NCBI RefSeq assembly: GCF_947495285.1
Contig: NZ_CANLXZ010000027.1
Span: 1 to 47,382, forward strand
DNA: 47,382 nt
Reading direction: 5' to 3'
Origin: an uncultured Nonlabens sp.
Lineage (GTDB): Bacteria > Bacteroidota > Bacteroidia > Flavobacteriales > Flavobacteriaceae
Part shown: piece by piece, positions 32,939 through 42,911 of the stretch
How the letters are laid out: every line of letters begins with the position of its first letter
Position numbering within the stretch: position 1 is the first letter of the stretch
Translations under genes and position numbers: made by a program
Notes under the pieces: model-generated
The model's database searches: none
What the model was told of the DNA's origin: nothing
The model's input: only the letters and a program-made list of their open reading frames with translations

Positions 32939-32960
32939 TTCCGCTTTCGCGAAAGCGGAA
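32939..32960. repeat. Interspersed palindrome, 22-bp perfect copy
   Basis: TTCC, core GCTTTCGCGAAAGC, GGAA. Located 19 bp after the DUF6122-like gene, in the gap before the SDR gene. Confidence 0.85.
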
Positions 32961-33179
32961 TTATAATCCTACAACATGGCTATAATCCATACTCTATGGG
33001 TAGCATTAATATTTCACTTTACTTTTACAAATCATTAGCGTAAAAAAGAGCAAAAGATTCATTCAAAATCTATAATTTAGCTACTTAAAGTTATACAATT
33101 TAGAGATTTGTAAGGAATGTTTTACAATACTATTTAGTCTAACTTTTACCATATAAATACATATTCAAAAATTAAATAA

Positions 33180-33899
33180 ATGCAAGATTTAAAAGGTAAA
33201 AAAGCAATCATAACAGGTGGAAGCCGCGGTCTAGGAAAAGCTACAGCACTAGCATTTGCACAAGAAGGTGTAGATGTTGCGATCACTGGTAGAAATGAAG
33301 AGGCTTTAAAGGCAACTGTTGCCGAGATTGAAAAATTAGGAGTAAAAGCGACCTATGCCGTTTTTGATGTGAGCAATTATGAAGAGGTTAAAACGAGTGT
33401 AAAAACACTAGTTGATACTCTAGGTTCTATAGATATATTAGTAAATAATGCTGGTATAGCAGCATTCGGTACTTTAAACGATATGCCTGTAGATCAATGG
33501 ACGCAAATTATGCAAACTAACGTGATGGGAATGTATTACGTTACTAAAGAAGTATTACCTTATTTAATCGACCAGAATGAGGGAGAAATTATCAATGTTT
33601 CTTCTACTGCAGGGTTAAATGGTAATGCGAGTACCTCAGCATATTCTGCATCAAAGTTTGCTGTAATCGGTATGTCAGAATCATTAATGAAAGAAGTACG
33701 TAAAAACAATATTAGAGTTTGTACGTTAACACCTAGTACGATCGCGTCTGACATGTCTATAGATTTAGGAATCGCTACTAAAGATTCTGAGGACAGTGTT
33801 TTACAACCAGAAGACTTTGCAGAGCTAATTATCGCAGGATTAAAACTACCTAAAAGAGCCATGCTTAAAAGTGCAGCACTATGGTCTACAAATCCATAA
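33180..33899 (+). CDS. Short-chain dehydrogenase/reductase (FabG-like)
   Basis: 239 residues. GGSRGLGKA (Rossmann glycine loop, about 13-21), NNAG (about 89-92), a Ser in INVSSTAGLNG and YSASKFA (catalytic Tyr/Lys) make it a classical SDR; Arg in TGRNEE after beta 2 suggests NADPH preference. It resembles 3-oxoacyl-ACP reductases but could act on another ketone. Monocistronic with its own terminator. Confidence 0.9.
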   Translation: MQDLKGKKAIITGGSRGLGKATALAFAQEGVDVAITGRNEEALKATVAEIEKLGVKATYAVFDVSNYEEVKTSVKTLVDTLGSIDILVNNAGIAAFGTLNDMPVDQWTQIMQTNVMGMYYVTKEVLPYLIDQNEGEIINVSSTAGLNGNASTSAYSASKFAVIGMSESLMKEVRKNNIRVCTLTPSTIASDMSIDLGIATKDSEDSVLQPEDFAELIIAGLKLPKRAMLKSAALWSTNP

Positions 33900-33914
33900 T
33901 TTTAATATAGAAAT

Positions 33915-33957
33915 AGCCAGTTAGATTTACATTATGTTGTAATTTAACTGGCTTTAT
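33915..33957 (+). terminator. Terminator of the SDR gene
   Basis: AGCCAGTTAGATTTACA pairs with TTGTAATTTAACTGGCT (small bulge), then TTTATTAATT. Confidence 0.65.
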
Positions 33958-33965
33958 TAATTGTA

Positions 33966-33973
33966 TATTTTTG
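33966..33973 (+). promoter_or_regulatory. -7 promoter box
   Basis: TATTTTTG, 48 nt before the start at 34021. It lies inside any longer frame starting at 33961, so it supports the later start codon. Confidence 0.5.
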
Positions 33974-34020
33974 TATTTTCTTCTCAAATATTTCAGTCTC
34001 AAATAAACACATCTATATCT

Positions 34021-34557
34021 ATGGAACTAACCAGACATTGTGATCTATGTGAGCGTAAAAAAAGTGATTTTAAACTAGGCTTAGTATGTGGTCTTACCTC
34101 TCGCAAGCCTGCTTTTAATAAAACATGCTCTCAAATTCTACTTAGAGATAATTTTGAAGAAAAACTGAAGCAAATAAATCTAGAATACGATCAATTAAAA
34201 AGAAAACGTTTACACACTTATTCTTATACAGTCGGTTATATATTGATAGGTTTTATAATTATAGCTACTGGTTATTTAATAGCTTATCATATTAATGATG
34301 TTGCTAATAAAACATCTGTAAGATTCTACACTTATCCCTTAACATTTATTGCTATAAGCTTTGCACCTATGGGTTTGGGTATATCGACTTTCATAAATTA
34401 TTTACAACATTTAAAAGTGGCAAAAAGTAAGAAAGAAGATCTAGATAAGGTGTTAGTACTATACAATATCAAGTACACGATAGATATAGATTACCAAACA
34501 GAATTTCATGGTACACAAGAAGTTTACATAGATCTTAAAGTAAAAGGAGTACGATAA
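34021..34557 (+). CDS. Two-helix membrane protein with N-terminal CxxC
   Basis: 178 residues from the ATG at 34021; the in-frame ATG at 33961 overlaps the promoter box. The N-terminus MELTRHCDLCERKK, with later Cys residues (GLVCGLTS, KTCSQ), could bind a metal. A coiled stretch is followed by two membrane helices (about 72-92 and 104-124) and a C-terminal cytosolic part. No family recognised. Confidence 0.7.
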   Translation: MELTRHCDLCERKKSDFKLGLVCGLTSRKPAFNKTCSQILLRDNFEEKLKQINLEYDQLKRKRLHTYSYTVGYILIGFIIIATGYLIAYHINDVANKTSVRFYTYPLTFIAISFAPMGLGISTFINYLQHLKVAKSKKEDLDKVLVLYNIKYTIDIDYQTEFHGTQEVYIDLKVKGVR

Positions 34558-34626
34558 CCTTACTTAAATTGTAATTCCTGAAACTAGAACTAGATTATTT
34601 ATAACCACAAATTTGAAAAAAAGCAC

Positions 34627-35526
34627 ATGAAAACCTCCTTAAATAAAGATTTAGAAATATCAAGAATAGTTTTGGGGATATGGAGACTTCTAGATTGGAA
34701 TAAAAACGATCAAGAGTTGCTTACTTTTCTTAAAAAATCCATAGAAACTGGAGTCACCACATTTGATCATGCAGATATTTATGGAAATTATGAATGTGAG
34801 GCCGCCTTTGGTAAAGCGCTACAGTTAGAACCTTCACTGCGTGATAGTATGCAGTTGATTACTAAATGTGGGATCAAATTAACATCTGATAAGTTTCCAG
34901 ATCGTCAGGTAAAATACTATGATTACAGCGCTAGTTACATCATCTCTCAGGTAGAACAATCTCTTAAAAATCTACATACAGATTATATAGACGTACTTTT
35001 ATTACATAGACCATCACCCTTTTTTAATCCAGAAGAGGTAGCAAGCGCCTTTGACCAATTAACATCTAGCGGTAAGGTTTTGCATTATGGAGTGTCTAAT
35101 TTCCTGCCCCAGCAACTAGAATCGTTGCAAGCTTACACAACTGCTCCTCTAGTAACTAACCAGATAGAAATATCGCCGTATTGTCTAGAGCATTTTGAAA
35201 ATCAAAATATCGATTATCTTATCTCTAAAAACATAAAACCTATGTCCTGGTCACCACTGGCCGGTGGTGAATTACTAGCTCCTAAAACAGAAAAAGGAAT
35301 CCGTGTTCTTAACGCCATTAAAAAAGTGGCTCAAGAAATACAGGAGCCTAAGTTGGATAAAGTTGCCTATCAGTGGCTATTAAAACATCCTTCTCAAATA
35401 ATTCCTATTATAGGAACTGGTAAAATCGAGCGTATTAAAACTGCAGTGAGTTCGTTAGATGTAGAGATGACTTTAGAGCAATGGTTCCAGATTTATATAG
35501 CTGCCTTAGGAAAAGAATTACCCTAA
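34627..35526 (+). CDS. Aldo/keto reductase (YdhF-like)
   Basis: 299 residues, full length for the family; NADPH-dependent carbonyl reductase fold. The catalytic tetrad is visible: Asp in FDHADIYG, Tyr of DIYG, Lys in LITKCGIKL and His in DVLLLHRPSPF. SGKVLHYGVSNF and the C-terminal IIPIIGTGKIERI (cofactor-binding loop) match the YdhF-like subgroup. Substrate unknown. Confidence 0.92.
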   Translation: MKTSLNKDLEISRIVLGIWRLLDWNKNDQELLTFLKKSIETGVTTFDHADIYGNYECEAAFGKALQLEPSLRDSMQLITKCGIKLTSDKFPDRQVKYYDYSASYIISQVEQSLKNLHTDYIDVLLLHRPSPFFNPEEVASAFDQLTSSGKVLHYGVSNFLPQQLESLQAYTTAPLVTNQIEISPYCLEHFENQNIDYLISKNIKPMSWSPLAGGELLAPKTEKGIRVLNAIKKVAQEIQEPKLDKVAYQWLLKHPSQIIPIIGTGKIERIKTAVSSLDVEMTLEQWFQIYIAALGKELP

Positions 35527-35543
35527 TAGACGGTTGATAATTC

Positions 35544-35559
35544 CGCTTTCGCGAAAGCG
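35544..35559. repeat. Interspersed palindrome, copy
   Basis: CGCTTTCGCGAAAGCG with TTC on the left only; 17 bp after the aldo/keto reductase stop. Confidence 0.75.
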
Positions 35560-35588
35560 AGAACACCACAAAACAAATCCTTGTAACG

Positions 35589-35596
35589 TACCTTTG
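35589..35596 (+). promoter_or_regulatory. -7 promoter box of the ABC exporter gene
   Basis: TACCTTTG fits TAnnTTTG, 17 nt before the GTG start at 35614; a very short leader. Confidence 0.55.
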
Positions 35597-35613
35597 TGTT
35601 CTAAAACTACATC

Positions 35614-37449
35614 GTGGCGAGAAGAGCACCTGCATCCATAAAAGAACAAAGTAAAAAGGGAAAAACATTCTCCTTAAGTGCATTAAAGACACTACCTAGA
35701 TTTTTTAAAGAAATCTGGAGAGTGAGTCCTAAACTGTTTATAACCAATTTTACCGCTAGATTACTCACCGCAATTAGTCCGGTAGTTCTACTATGGGTAG
35801 GTAAATTGATTATAGACGAGGTTATTTTACAAATATCGTTAGAAGATCAAAATCTAGACTTGCTCTGGAAATATGTGATTATAGAGCTAGCAGTAGCCAT
35901 AGCTGCAGACCTGCTCAATAGATTAATTAATTTAACTGATGGATTAATAGGAGATTTGTACTCTAACGCGTCTTCAGAAAAAATTATAAGAAAGACTAAT
36001 GAGCTGACTCTAGAACAGTTAGAAGATCCAGATTTTTATGACAAACTAGGGCGTGCAAGACAGCAAACTAGCGGTCGTGTAGGTTTAATGAGTGCTTCAT
36101 TGAGTCAGGTGCAAAGTATTATCTCTATAACATCCTTAATCGCTGGTTTGATCTACTTTGAGCCATTATTGATTATCTTATTGGTCCTAAGTATTATACC
36201 ATCATTTATCAATGAGGCAAAATACAGCTCGCATAGATACTCTGTAGCACGCAGCTGGACTGCAGAGCGTCGTGAACTAGATTACTTGCGTTTTATAGGA
36301 GCTAATAATCAAACAGCAAAAGAGGTAAAACTCTTTGGGCTTACCGATTATATAGCAGCCAGATTTAATAGATTATCTAGCGATTATTATGAGATCAATA
36401 AAAAGCTATCTATTAAGCAAAGTATCTATGGATCACTGTTTAATATTATAGGTATTCTATCTTATTATGGAGCTTATATATTCATTATTTTTAAAGTAAT
36501 AACTGGAGTACTAAGTATAGGAGAACTTACCTTCTTATCTGGATCTTTTAACAGATTGCGTAATAATTTACAAGGTTTCTTTTCTCGTTTTACTGCTATA
36601 TCAGAGAGTTCGCTTTATTTGAGAGACTACTTTGACTTTCTAGATATAGAAATCACTGACGAGGCAACCAGCTACACTCCTATTCCAGACGTTATTAAAG
36701 AAGGTTTTGAGATTAGAAATGTACATTTTGGCTATGCTGGTAGTGATATAGAAGTTCTTAAAGGAATAAGTTTTAAGATTAAAGTAGGTGAAAAAATAGC
36801 CTTTGTAGGTCAGAATGGTGCCGGTAAAACAACACTTATTAAATTGATATTGAGGTTTTACGAGCCTACCCAAGGAGAGATTTTATTAGATGGAATTAAT
36901 ATCTCTAAGTTTCATAAACAAGAGTTTAGAAAACGTTTTGGTGTTATTTTTCAAGACTTCTTTAAGTATGAATTCAGTTTGCGTGAGAATATCGCGGTAG
37001 GTAATATTGATGAGTTAAATAACGATGTCATGATTACCGACGCGGCACAGCGCAGTCTTGCAGACCAGGTAGTGGCTGTTATGAAGGGTGGAATTGATCA
37101 ACAACTAGGACGTAGATTTGCCAAAGGACAAGAACTAAGCGGTGGACAATGGCAAAAGGTGGCACTAGCCCGTGCCTATATGAAAGATGCAGATGTTATC
37201 GTACTCGACGAGCCTACCAGCGCACTAGACGCACAGGCAGAATATGACGTTTTTGAACGCTTTATAGGACTGACTAAGGGAAAGACCAGCATCATTATAT
37301 CTCACCGTTTTTCTACTGTTAGAATGGCAGATAGAATTCTAGTTCTAGAAGATGGTGTCGTTGCAGAAATAGGTACGCATGAAGAATTGATGGCACAACC
37401 CAATTTATATGAAAAACTGTTTAATTTACAAGCCGCAGGATATCAATAG
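35614..37449 (+). CDS. ABC exporter half-transporter (permease-ATPase fusion)
   Basis: 611 residues from a GTG start, fixed by the promoter box just upstream. Residues about 30-330 hold the six-helix exporter membrane domain; about 370-600 the ATPase: Walker A GQNGAGKTT, Q-loop FGVIFQDFF, signature LSGGQWQKVALARA, Walker B VIVLDEPTSALD and H-loop ISHRFSTVR. Half-size exporters of this kind move lipids, peptides or drugs as homodimers. The substrate is not indicated. Confidence 0.93.
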   Translation: MARRAPASIKEQSKKGKTFSLSALKTLPRFFKEIWRVSPKLFITNFTARLLTAISPVVLLWVGKLIIDEVILQISLEDQNLDLLWKYVIIELAVAIAADLLNRLINLTDGLIGDLYSNASSEKIIRKTNELTLEQLEDPDFYDKLGRARQQTSGRVGLMSASLSQVQSIISITSLIAGLIYFEPLLIILLVLSIIPSFINEAKYSSHRYSVARSWTAERRELDYLRFIGANNQTAKEVKLFGLTDYIAARFNRLSSDYYEINKKLSIKQSIYGSLFNIIGILSYYGAYIFIIFKVITGVLSIGELTFLSGSFNRLRNNLQGFFSRFTAISESSLYLRDYFDFLDIEITDEATSYTPIPDVIKEGFEIRNVHFGYAGSDIEVLKGISFKIKVGEKIAFVGQNGAGKTTLIKLILRFYEPTQGEILLDGINISKFHKQEFRKRFGVIFQDFFKYEFSLRENIAVGNIDELNNDVMITDAAQRSLADQVVAVMKGGIDQQLGRRFAKGQELSGGQWQKVALARAYMKDADVIVLDEPTSALDAQAEYDVFERFIGLTKGKTSIIISHRFSTVRMADRILVLEDGVVAEIGTHEELMAQPNLYEKLFNLQAAGYQ

Positions 37450-37588
37450 ATGAGTTATGAGAAAATTAGGAATGATTGTGCTTATTTCGATTAATTTTGA
37501 ATGAAGATTTCTAAATGAAAACATATTTGGGATATGTGAGTTAATATGGACATAATTCTAAAAACTTCAAATCTTAAACACTACTTAG

Positions 37589-38023
37589 ATGAAAAAATTA
37601 CTTTTTATAACGACTTTTATCATAAGCAGTTCTTACGCTACATCACAAAATCTACATTTATATGGTGGTAGCGATTATTCTGTATATTTAGGCTGTCTGG
37701 ACTGTTCTCGTTTTGATAGTAAATCCATCTGGAATGCCTTTGGAGATTATGGAAGTAGTTTTAGCAATACATCTATCTGGAACGATTTAAATAATTATGG
37801 AGACGATAATAACCCACTATCTCCATGGAATGCGGTTTCTAATAAAGCACCTAAAATAATAGACGATACTGGTAAATTTCAAGGATATTTAACCGCAAAT
37901 CCTTCTTTAAAAGAAAAATCTAATTCTAGACTCGCTACAGAGCTAGTGAACAACCATAAGGCTATTGCAAGAGATCTAGCAAAATGGTATACTAAGTTGG
38001 TAGTGGATTATAGTAAACTGTAA
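37589..38023 (+). CDS. Secreted protein of unknown function
   Basis: 144 residues with signal peptide MKKLLFITTFIISSSYATSQ. The mature start HLYGGSDYSVYLGCLDCSRFDSKSIWN carries CxxC and repeats of SIWNAFGDYGSSFS / SIWNDLNNYGDDNN, suggesting two short tandem copies. The C-terminal third is helical. I do not recognise a defined family. The next gene starts 8 nt downstream, so both form an operon. Confidence 0.7.
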   Translation: MKKLLFITTFIISSSYATSQNLHLYGGSDYSVYLGCLDCSRFDSKSIWNAFGDYGSSFSNTSIWNDLNNYGDDNNPLSPWNAVSNKAPKIIDDTGKFQGYLTANPSLKEKSNSRLATELVNNHKAIARDLAKWYTKLVVDYSKL

Positions 38024-38031
38024 ATTATATC

Positions 38032-38532
38032 ATGGGATTAATTATAACCGTCATTACGTTTTTAGTTGTCATAATAGCGATTGTATTTATTTACAATCAT
38101 AGCGGTAATACTTCTTCTAAAGCAACGAACATTTCTAAAACTTATAATTTAATCCAACAACAGTCTGAATTTGAAACTGAAATTTTAAGAATACTCTTTG
38201 AACAAGAAAGTTTTATGACTCTTATCATAGAATTTAATGGTGATTTTGTTCAATACCTTTTTGATAATAAAGACTCTGAATTTGGAATCTTTTGTGAATG
38301 TAGAAGTGATCATTTTAAAAACCCTAACCAGATTAAAGATCCTAATTTTAAGTACTTGAACAAACTTGGGTTTTCATTGAATAATATTCACATGGAAACT
38401 TTTAACTACAACAAAGATTATCTCATTAACTCAAAAAACGATAAGAAAGAACTTTTAGATGAGTTGTATTTGATCATGAAGAACGTTTATCACATTCCTA
38501 AATCTGTGCCTATTAAGTTAACATATTTTTAA
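38032..38532 (+). CDS. Single-pass membrane protein of unknown function
   Basis: 166 residues; an N-terminal membrane helix (about 2-23) precedes a mixed alpha/beta cytosolic or periplasmic domain with FMTLIIEFNGDFVQYLFDN, a pattern of TY-type substrate or SUKH-like folds without clear match. Co-transcribed with the secreted protein upstream. Confidence 0.65.
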   Translation: MGLIITVITFLVVIIAIVFIYNHSGNTSSKATNISKTYNLIQQQSEFETEILRILFEQESFMTLIIEFNGDFVQYLFDNKDSEFGIFCECRSDHFKNPNQIKDPNFKYLNKLGFSLNNIHMETFNYNKDYLINSKNDKKELLDELYLIMKNVYHIPKSVPIKLTYF

Positions 38533-38896
38533 TACCACAGATAAGAGTACACATAAAATCTAAACCGTTTCATCCAGATTAAATATGTAATTATAATTGT
38601 GTACGCCTAGCCTTATTAAATTGATCTTTACAACATAAAAACTCAATTTTAATAGGGCAGATTTCCTTTAATCATTCTCAAATCATAATAAATAGTATCG
38701 ATTCTATAAAATTAAGATAGTACACATATTAATAGGTGGAGAATAATAAGTACTTATAACTCCACGGTATCTGCAACTTACTATGATGGAATTCTTTTAC
38801 GTTCTAATACTATTGGGATAGGTCCTACTATATCTACATGTTTTAGGTTTAAAAAAGTGAAGTAAATCTTACTTAGGTATTGAACTAATATTAATA
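38533..38896. other. Gene-free stretch after 38532
   Basis: About 360 bp, AT-rich, no frame, repeat or RNA gene seen before the terminator at 38897. Confidence 0.4.
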
Positions 38897-38932
38897 GAAA
38901 AAAGGGACAGGTAGAACTGTTCCTTTTTTTTT
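38897..38932 (+). terminator. Strong terminator, + strand
   Basis: AAAGGGACAG, loop gtagaa, CTGTTCCTTT, then a run of about ten T. It lies 360 bp after the last + gene, so a long untranslated tail or a small unseen transcript is possible. Confidence 0.7.
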
Positions 38933-38970
38933 TGAATTTAGATAATGATCTTATAGATTAAAACAAAAAA

Positions 38971-39001
38971 ACTGCCTCAAATTAATGAGACAGCTTCTTT
39001 T
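38971..39001. terminator. Bidirectional terminator past lon
   Basis: CTGCCTC (38972-38978), loop aaattaat, GAGACAG (38987-38993), with A runs before and T runs after. Serves the minus-strand lon gene; related in sequence to the terminator at 19619. Confidence 0.7.
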
Positions 39002-39023
39002 TTTGATATTTAGATTTTGAGTG

Positions 39024-41498
39024 CTAGCTCAACTTCTTTGCATTTTTTACTTTTTGCTTAGTAAGAGCCAGGTCTAGAACATTACTCATATCGCTTACAT
39101 AATGGAAAGTAAGGCCTTTTAAATAATCGGCATTAATTTCTTCTATGTCTCTACGGTTTTGCTCACAAAGAAGGATTTCTTTAATTCTAGCACGTTTTGC
39201 AGCAAGAATTTTTTCTTTAATACCACCTACAGGTAGTACTTTACCTCTTAAAGTGATCTCTCCAGTCATGGCAAGACTTTTCTTTACTTTGCGCTGTGTA
39301 AATAAAGATACTAGAGAGGTTAACATGGTTACACCAGCACTAGGTCCATCTTTAGGAGTAGCGCCTTCTGGTACGTGTATGTGAACGTTATAATTACTAA
39401 AAATAGAACTTTCTATACCTAGTACATCAGCATTTGCTTTGATGTATTCCATTGCTATAGTAGCACTTTCTTTCATCACCTTACCTATGTTACCAGTTAT
39501 GGTTAAGTTTCCTTTACCTTTAGATAGTATAGACTCTATAAATAGTATGTCGCCACCTACTCTAGTCCATGCCAGTCCAGTTACCACACCAGCCACATCA
39601 TTATTCTCGTATTTATCACGTTCCATCTTAGGAGCGCCTAATACATTAATAACCGTTTCATTAGTTACTTTAAGATCGTACTCTTCTTCCATTGCAATAC
39701 TTTTGGCAGCATAACGTACCATTTTTGCAAGTTGTTTATCGAGCGATCTTACACCACTTTCACGAGTATAACCTTCTACTACTTTTTCTATTTGTGGTTT
39801 TGCGATTTTAAGATGCGACTTATCCAGCCCGTGTTCTTTTAATTGCTTAGGTAGTAAGTGTTGCTTTCCTATTTCTACCTTTTCTTCTATGGTATAACCT
39901 GTAACGTTTATAATTTCCATACGGTCGCGCAGTGCAGGTTGTATGGTATTTAAACTATTACTTGTTGCGATAAACATTACTTTACTTAAATCAAATCCCA
40001 TTTCTAGGAAGTTATCATAAAAAGCATTGTTTTGCTCTGGGTCTAGTACTTCTAGCATCGCACTAGATGGGTCTCCATTATGTGAGTTACTCAATTTATC
40101 AATCTCGTCCAGTACAAATACAGGATTAGAGGTTTTTGCTTTTTTTATAGACTGAATGATACGTCCTGGCATTGCTCCTATATAGGTTTTACGATGTCCA
40201 CGTATTTCTGCCTCATCTCGCAAACCACCTAAAGAAATGCGCACATACTCACGTCCTAATGCCTCTGCAACAGATTTACCCAACGATGTTTTACCTACTC
40301 CTGGAGGTCCATAAAGACATAGAATAGGAGATTTCATATCATTACGCAATTTTAAAACTGCTAGATACTCTATAATACGTTTTTTTACTTCTTCTAGACC
40401 ATAATGGTCGCGGTCTAGAATTTTCATGGCGCGTTTCAGGTCAAAGTTGTCCTTAGAAAACACATTCCATGGTAAATCAAGAATAAGATCTAGGTAATTG
40501 CGCTGTATAGAATACTCTGCCACTTGCGGATTCATACGTTGCATTTTTGATAGTTCCTTCTCAAAATGCTCCTTTACCTTATCGTCCCATTTCTTTTTCT
40601 TAGCACGCTGGCGCATTTCATCTACCTCTTGATGTGAAGAGACACCACCACCTAATTCATCCTGAATGGTTTTCATTTGCTGGTGCAAGAAATACTCACG
40701 TTGTTGCTTATTAATATCGGTCTGTACTTTAGACTGTATATCGTTTTTAAGCTCTAATTTCTGACGTTCTACATTCATAAAACGCAACGTTTCTAGCGCT
40801 CTTTCTTTAAGATCATTAATCTCTAGAATTCTTTGCTTCTCCTCTACCTTAAGATTCATGTTAGAAGACACAAAATTTACTAAGAAAGAATCTGACTCAA
40901 TATTTTTAATCGCAAACGACGCCTCTGTAGGGATGTTAGGACTCTCTTTGATAATTTCTAGAGCGAGTTCTTTTATTTTTTCAATAATCGCCTTAAACTC
41001 TTCATCTTCCTTTACTGGTCTTAGATCAGGTACATCATTTGCGATAGCAGTTATAAAAGGCTGCTCTGTAACGATCTCGCCCATTTCAAAACGTTTTTTA
41101 CCTTGAATAATAACCGTAGTATTACCGTCGGGCATCTTAAAAGTCTTTAAGATTTTTGCAACTACACCTGTTTTATGTAAGTCTTCAAAAGAAGGTTCTT
41201 CTATATCTTCATTTTTTTGTGCAACTACACCTATCGCAATACCTTTTTTATGCGCGTCCTGTAATAATTTAATAGAGCGATCGCGCCCTGCTGTAATAGG
41301 AATTACTACACCTGGAAACAGTACCATATTACGTAATGGCAGTATAGGTAAGGTCTCTGGCACACTTTCATTATTCATTTCTTCCTCGTCCTCGCTGCTC
41401 AATAGAGGAATAAATTCCGCATCTTGATCTAATTCTTGAAGTGACAAGTTGTCTATCGAAAATTTCTTTGGTTTGAACATATCTTTTTCAGTCGCCAC
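39024..41498 (-). CDS. lon: ATP-dependent protease La
   Basis: 824 residues, full length. LON N-terminal domain ([19 protein letters not shown], about 49-67 onwards), AAA+ module with Walker [10 protein letters not shown] and Walker [11 protein letters not shown], and the S16 peptidase domain with Ser in DGPSAGVTM and Lys in [13 protein letters not shown]. It degrades misfolded and regulatory proteins as a hexamer. Alone in its unit, followed by a bidirectional terminator. Confidence 0.97.
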   Translation of the reverse strand: MATEKDMFKPKKFSIDNLSLQELDQDAEFIPLLSSEDEEEMNNESVPETLPILPLRNMVLFPGVVIPITAGRDRSIKLLQDAHKKGIAIGVVAQKNEDIEEPSFEDLHKTGVVAKILKTFKMPDGNTTVIIQGKKRFEMGEIVTEQPFITAIANDVPDLRPVKEDEEFKAIIEKIKELALEIIKESPNIPTEASFAIKNIESDSFLVNFVSSNMNLKVEEKQRILEINDLKERALETLRFMNVERQKLELKNDIQSKVQTDINKQQREYFLHQQMKTIQDELGGGVSSHQEVDEMRQRAKKKKWDDKVKEHFEKELSKMQRMNPQVAEYSIQRNYLDLILDLPWNVFSKDNFDLKRAMKILDRDHYGLEEVKKRIIEYLAVLKLRNDMKSPILCLYGPPGVGKTSLGKSVAEALGREYVRISLGGLRDEAEIRGHRKTYIGAMPGRIIQSIKKAKTSNPVFVLDEIDKLSNSHNGDPSSAMLEVLDPEQNNAFYDNFLEMGFDLSKVMFIATSNSLNTIQPALRDRMEIINVTGYTIEEKVEIGKQHLLPKQLKEHGLDKSHLKIAKPQIEKVVEGYTRESGVRSLDKQLAKMVRYAAKSIAMEEEYDLKVTNETVINVLGAPKMERDKYENNDVAGVVTGLAWTRVGGDILFIESILSKGKGNLTITGNIGKVMKESATIAMEYIKANADVLGIESSIFSNYNVHIHVPEGATPKDGPSAGVTMLTSLVSLFTQRKVKKSLAMTGEITLRGKVLPVGGIKEKILAAKRARIKEILLCEQNRRDIEEINADYLKGLTFHYVSDMSNVLDLALTKQKVKNAKKLS

Positions 41499-41564
41499 AA
41501 TGTCATAAAGACTGCTGGCTTTTATTTTTTAAAATTAATTTGAGCACGATGTTTATTATAAATT

Positions 41565-41580
41565 CGCTTTCGCGAAAGCG
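41565..41580. repeat. Interspersed palindrome, copy
   Basis: CGCTTTCGCGAAAGCG with AATT on the left and GAATT on the right, in the divergent gap between lon and the ECF sigma factor gene. Confidence 0.8.
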
Positions 41581-41754
41581 GAATTACAACCTTTAAAAAA
41601 CAGATTATCAAACTATTAAACTATTATTACAGTATCTAGAATGACGGTTTTACTCGTTTTACAACATGTGCCGAATAAATAAAATTTCAAATTCCTTGCC
41701 ATGAAGTGTAACATGCTAGAATAAATTGCATCTTTAAAGCATAACACTAACCAA

Positions 41755-42303
41755 GTGACCTTAACAATAACCGAAATAGAACTCTATAACCTCTGTGAAC
41801 GAGGTGATCGCAAGGCGCAAATGCGAGTCTATGATCAGTATGCAAATGGTATGTATCATGTCGCATTGAGAATCGTAAAAGACACCGCACTTGCCGAAGA
41901 TATTATGCAAGACAGCATGATAGCGGCGTTTGCTAAAATGAAACAATGGAACCGAGAGGCAACCTTTGGCAGCTGGTTAAAAAGAATAGTCGTTAACAAC
42001 AGCCTTACACAGTTGAAAAAGGAAAGTAAAATGCCCAAAGTGGATTATGAAGATGTTGCTTATGAAATGGAAAACAAAGCAGACGAACAAATAGATATGG
42101 AGGCTGCTGGTATGACTGCCAAAAAAGTACTGGAAGTAATGAAACTCTTAAAAGATAATTACAGACAGATTCTAACTCTAAGTCTTATAGAAGGAATGGA
42201 TAATGAAGAAATAAGTGAAATTATGGGTATTTCTAATGCGATGTGTAGGACTACTATATCTAGAGCAAAGGAAAGTCTGAGAAATAAATTGCAACAGATA
42301 TGA
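41755..42303 (+). CDS. ECF-type RNA polymerase sigma factor
   Basis: 182 residues from a GTG start. Region 2 (VYDQYANGMYHVALRIVKDTALAEDIMQDSMIAAFAKM) and region 4 (LLKDNYRQILTLSLIEGMDNEEISEIMGISNAMCRTTISRAKESL) are both present, so it is a complete sigma-70 family ECF factor. It overlaps the next gene by ATGA, and that gene encodes a membrane protein of the anti-sigma layout; the whole set up to 44762 is likely one regulon-operon. Confidence 0.92.
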   Translation: MTLTITEIELYNLCERGDRKAQMRVYDQYANGMYHVALRIVKDTALAEDIMQDSMIAAFAKMKQWNREATFGSWLKRIVVNNSLTQLKKESKMPKVDYEDVAYEMENKADEQIDMEAAGMTAKKVLEVMKLLKDNYRQILTLSLIEGMDNEEISEIMGISNAMCRTTISRAKESLRNKLQQI

Positions 42304-42911
42304 AAAAGAACATGGAAGAATGGTTTGCAGATCAAGATTTTAATACAGAATCACTGCCTAGTGGCCATAGAAATAGATTTTTTGATAAGCTAGAAAATGC
42401 TTGTAACGATGACCTGGAAGAAATAAAAGATGCTACTATATCTATTGCGACAGAGAATAGTGATGGAGATCATGAAAATAACAAGGTGATAAAAATGAAT
42501 TCCTGGTTTAAATGGTCGCTGGTGGCAGGACTTGCAATTTTATTAGGTTTTACTGGTTTAAATCTGGTCCCTGCTAGCCCGGTAGAAAATGGACTGTCTA
42601 GTGTATCTCCAGAAATGGCGCAGGCACAAGACTTTTTTACCAGTACGATAAATGAAGAACTAGAGAGATTAAATAAAGAGCAGTCACCAGATGCTGCCCG
42701 TATTGTTACCGCAGCTAAAACTGCACTAGCTAGATTAGAAAAGGATTATAAAACAATAGAAGCTGACTTTGCCACAAATAAGGATAGTAAAACTGTTATC
42801 GCTGCTATGATACAAAATTTTCAAAATAGAATCGATTTATTAGAGAATGCTCTAGAGCAAATAGAACAATTGAAAAATTTAAAAGAACAAGAAGATGAAA
42901 CATATATATAA
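42300..42911 (+). CDS. Membrane protein, probable anti-sigma factor
   Basis: 203 residues. A cytosolic N-terminal part of about 75 residues is followed by one membrane helix (about 76-92, WSLVAGLAILLGFTGLNLV) and a long extracytoplasmic coiled coil (about 105-200). This single-pass arrangement directly behind an ECF sigma gene (4-nt overlap) is the anti-sigma layout. No zinc-binding HxxxCxxC motif is seen, so the call rests on context. Confidence 0.7.
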   Translation: MKKNMEEWFADQDFNTESLPSGHRNRFFDKLENACNDDLEEIKDATISIATENSDGDHENNKVIKMNSWFKWSLVAGLAILLGFTGLNLVPASPVENGLSSVSPEMAQAQDFFTSTINEELERLNKEQSPDAARIVTAAKTALARLEKDYKTIEADFATNKDSKTVIAAMIQNFQNRIDLLENALEQIEQLKNLKEQEDETYI

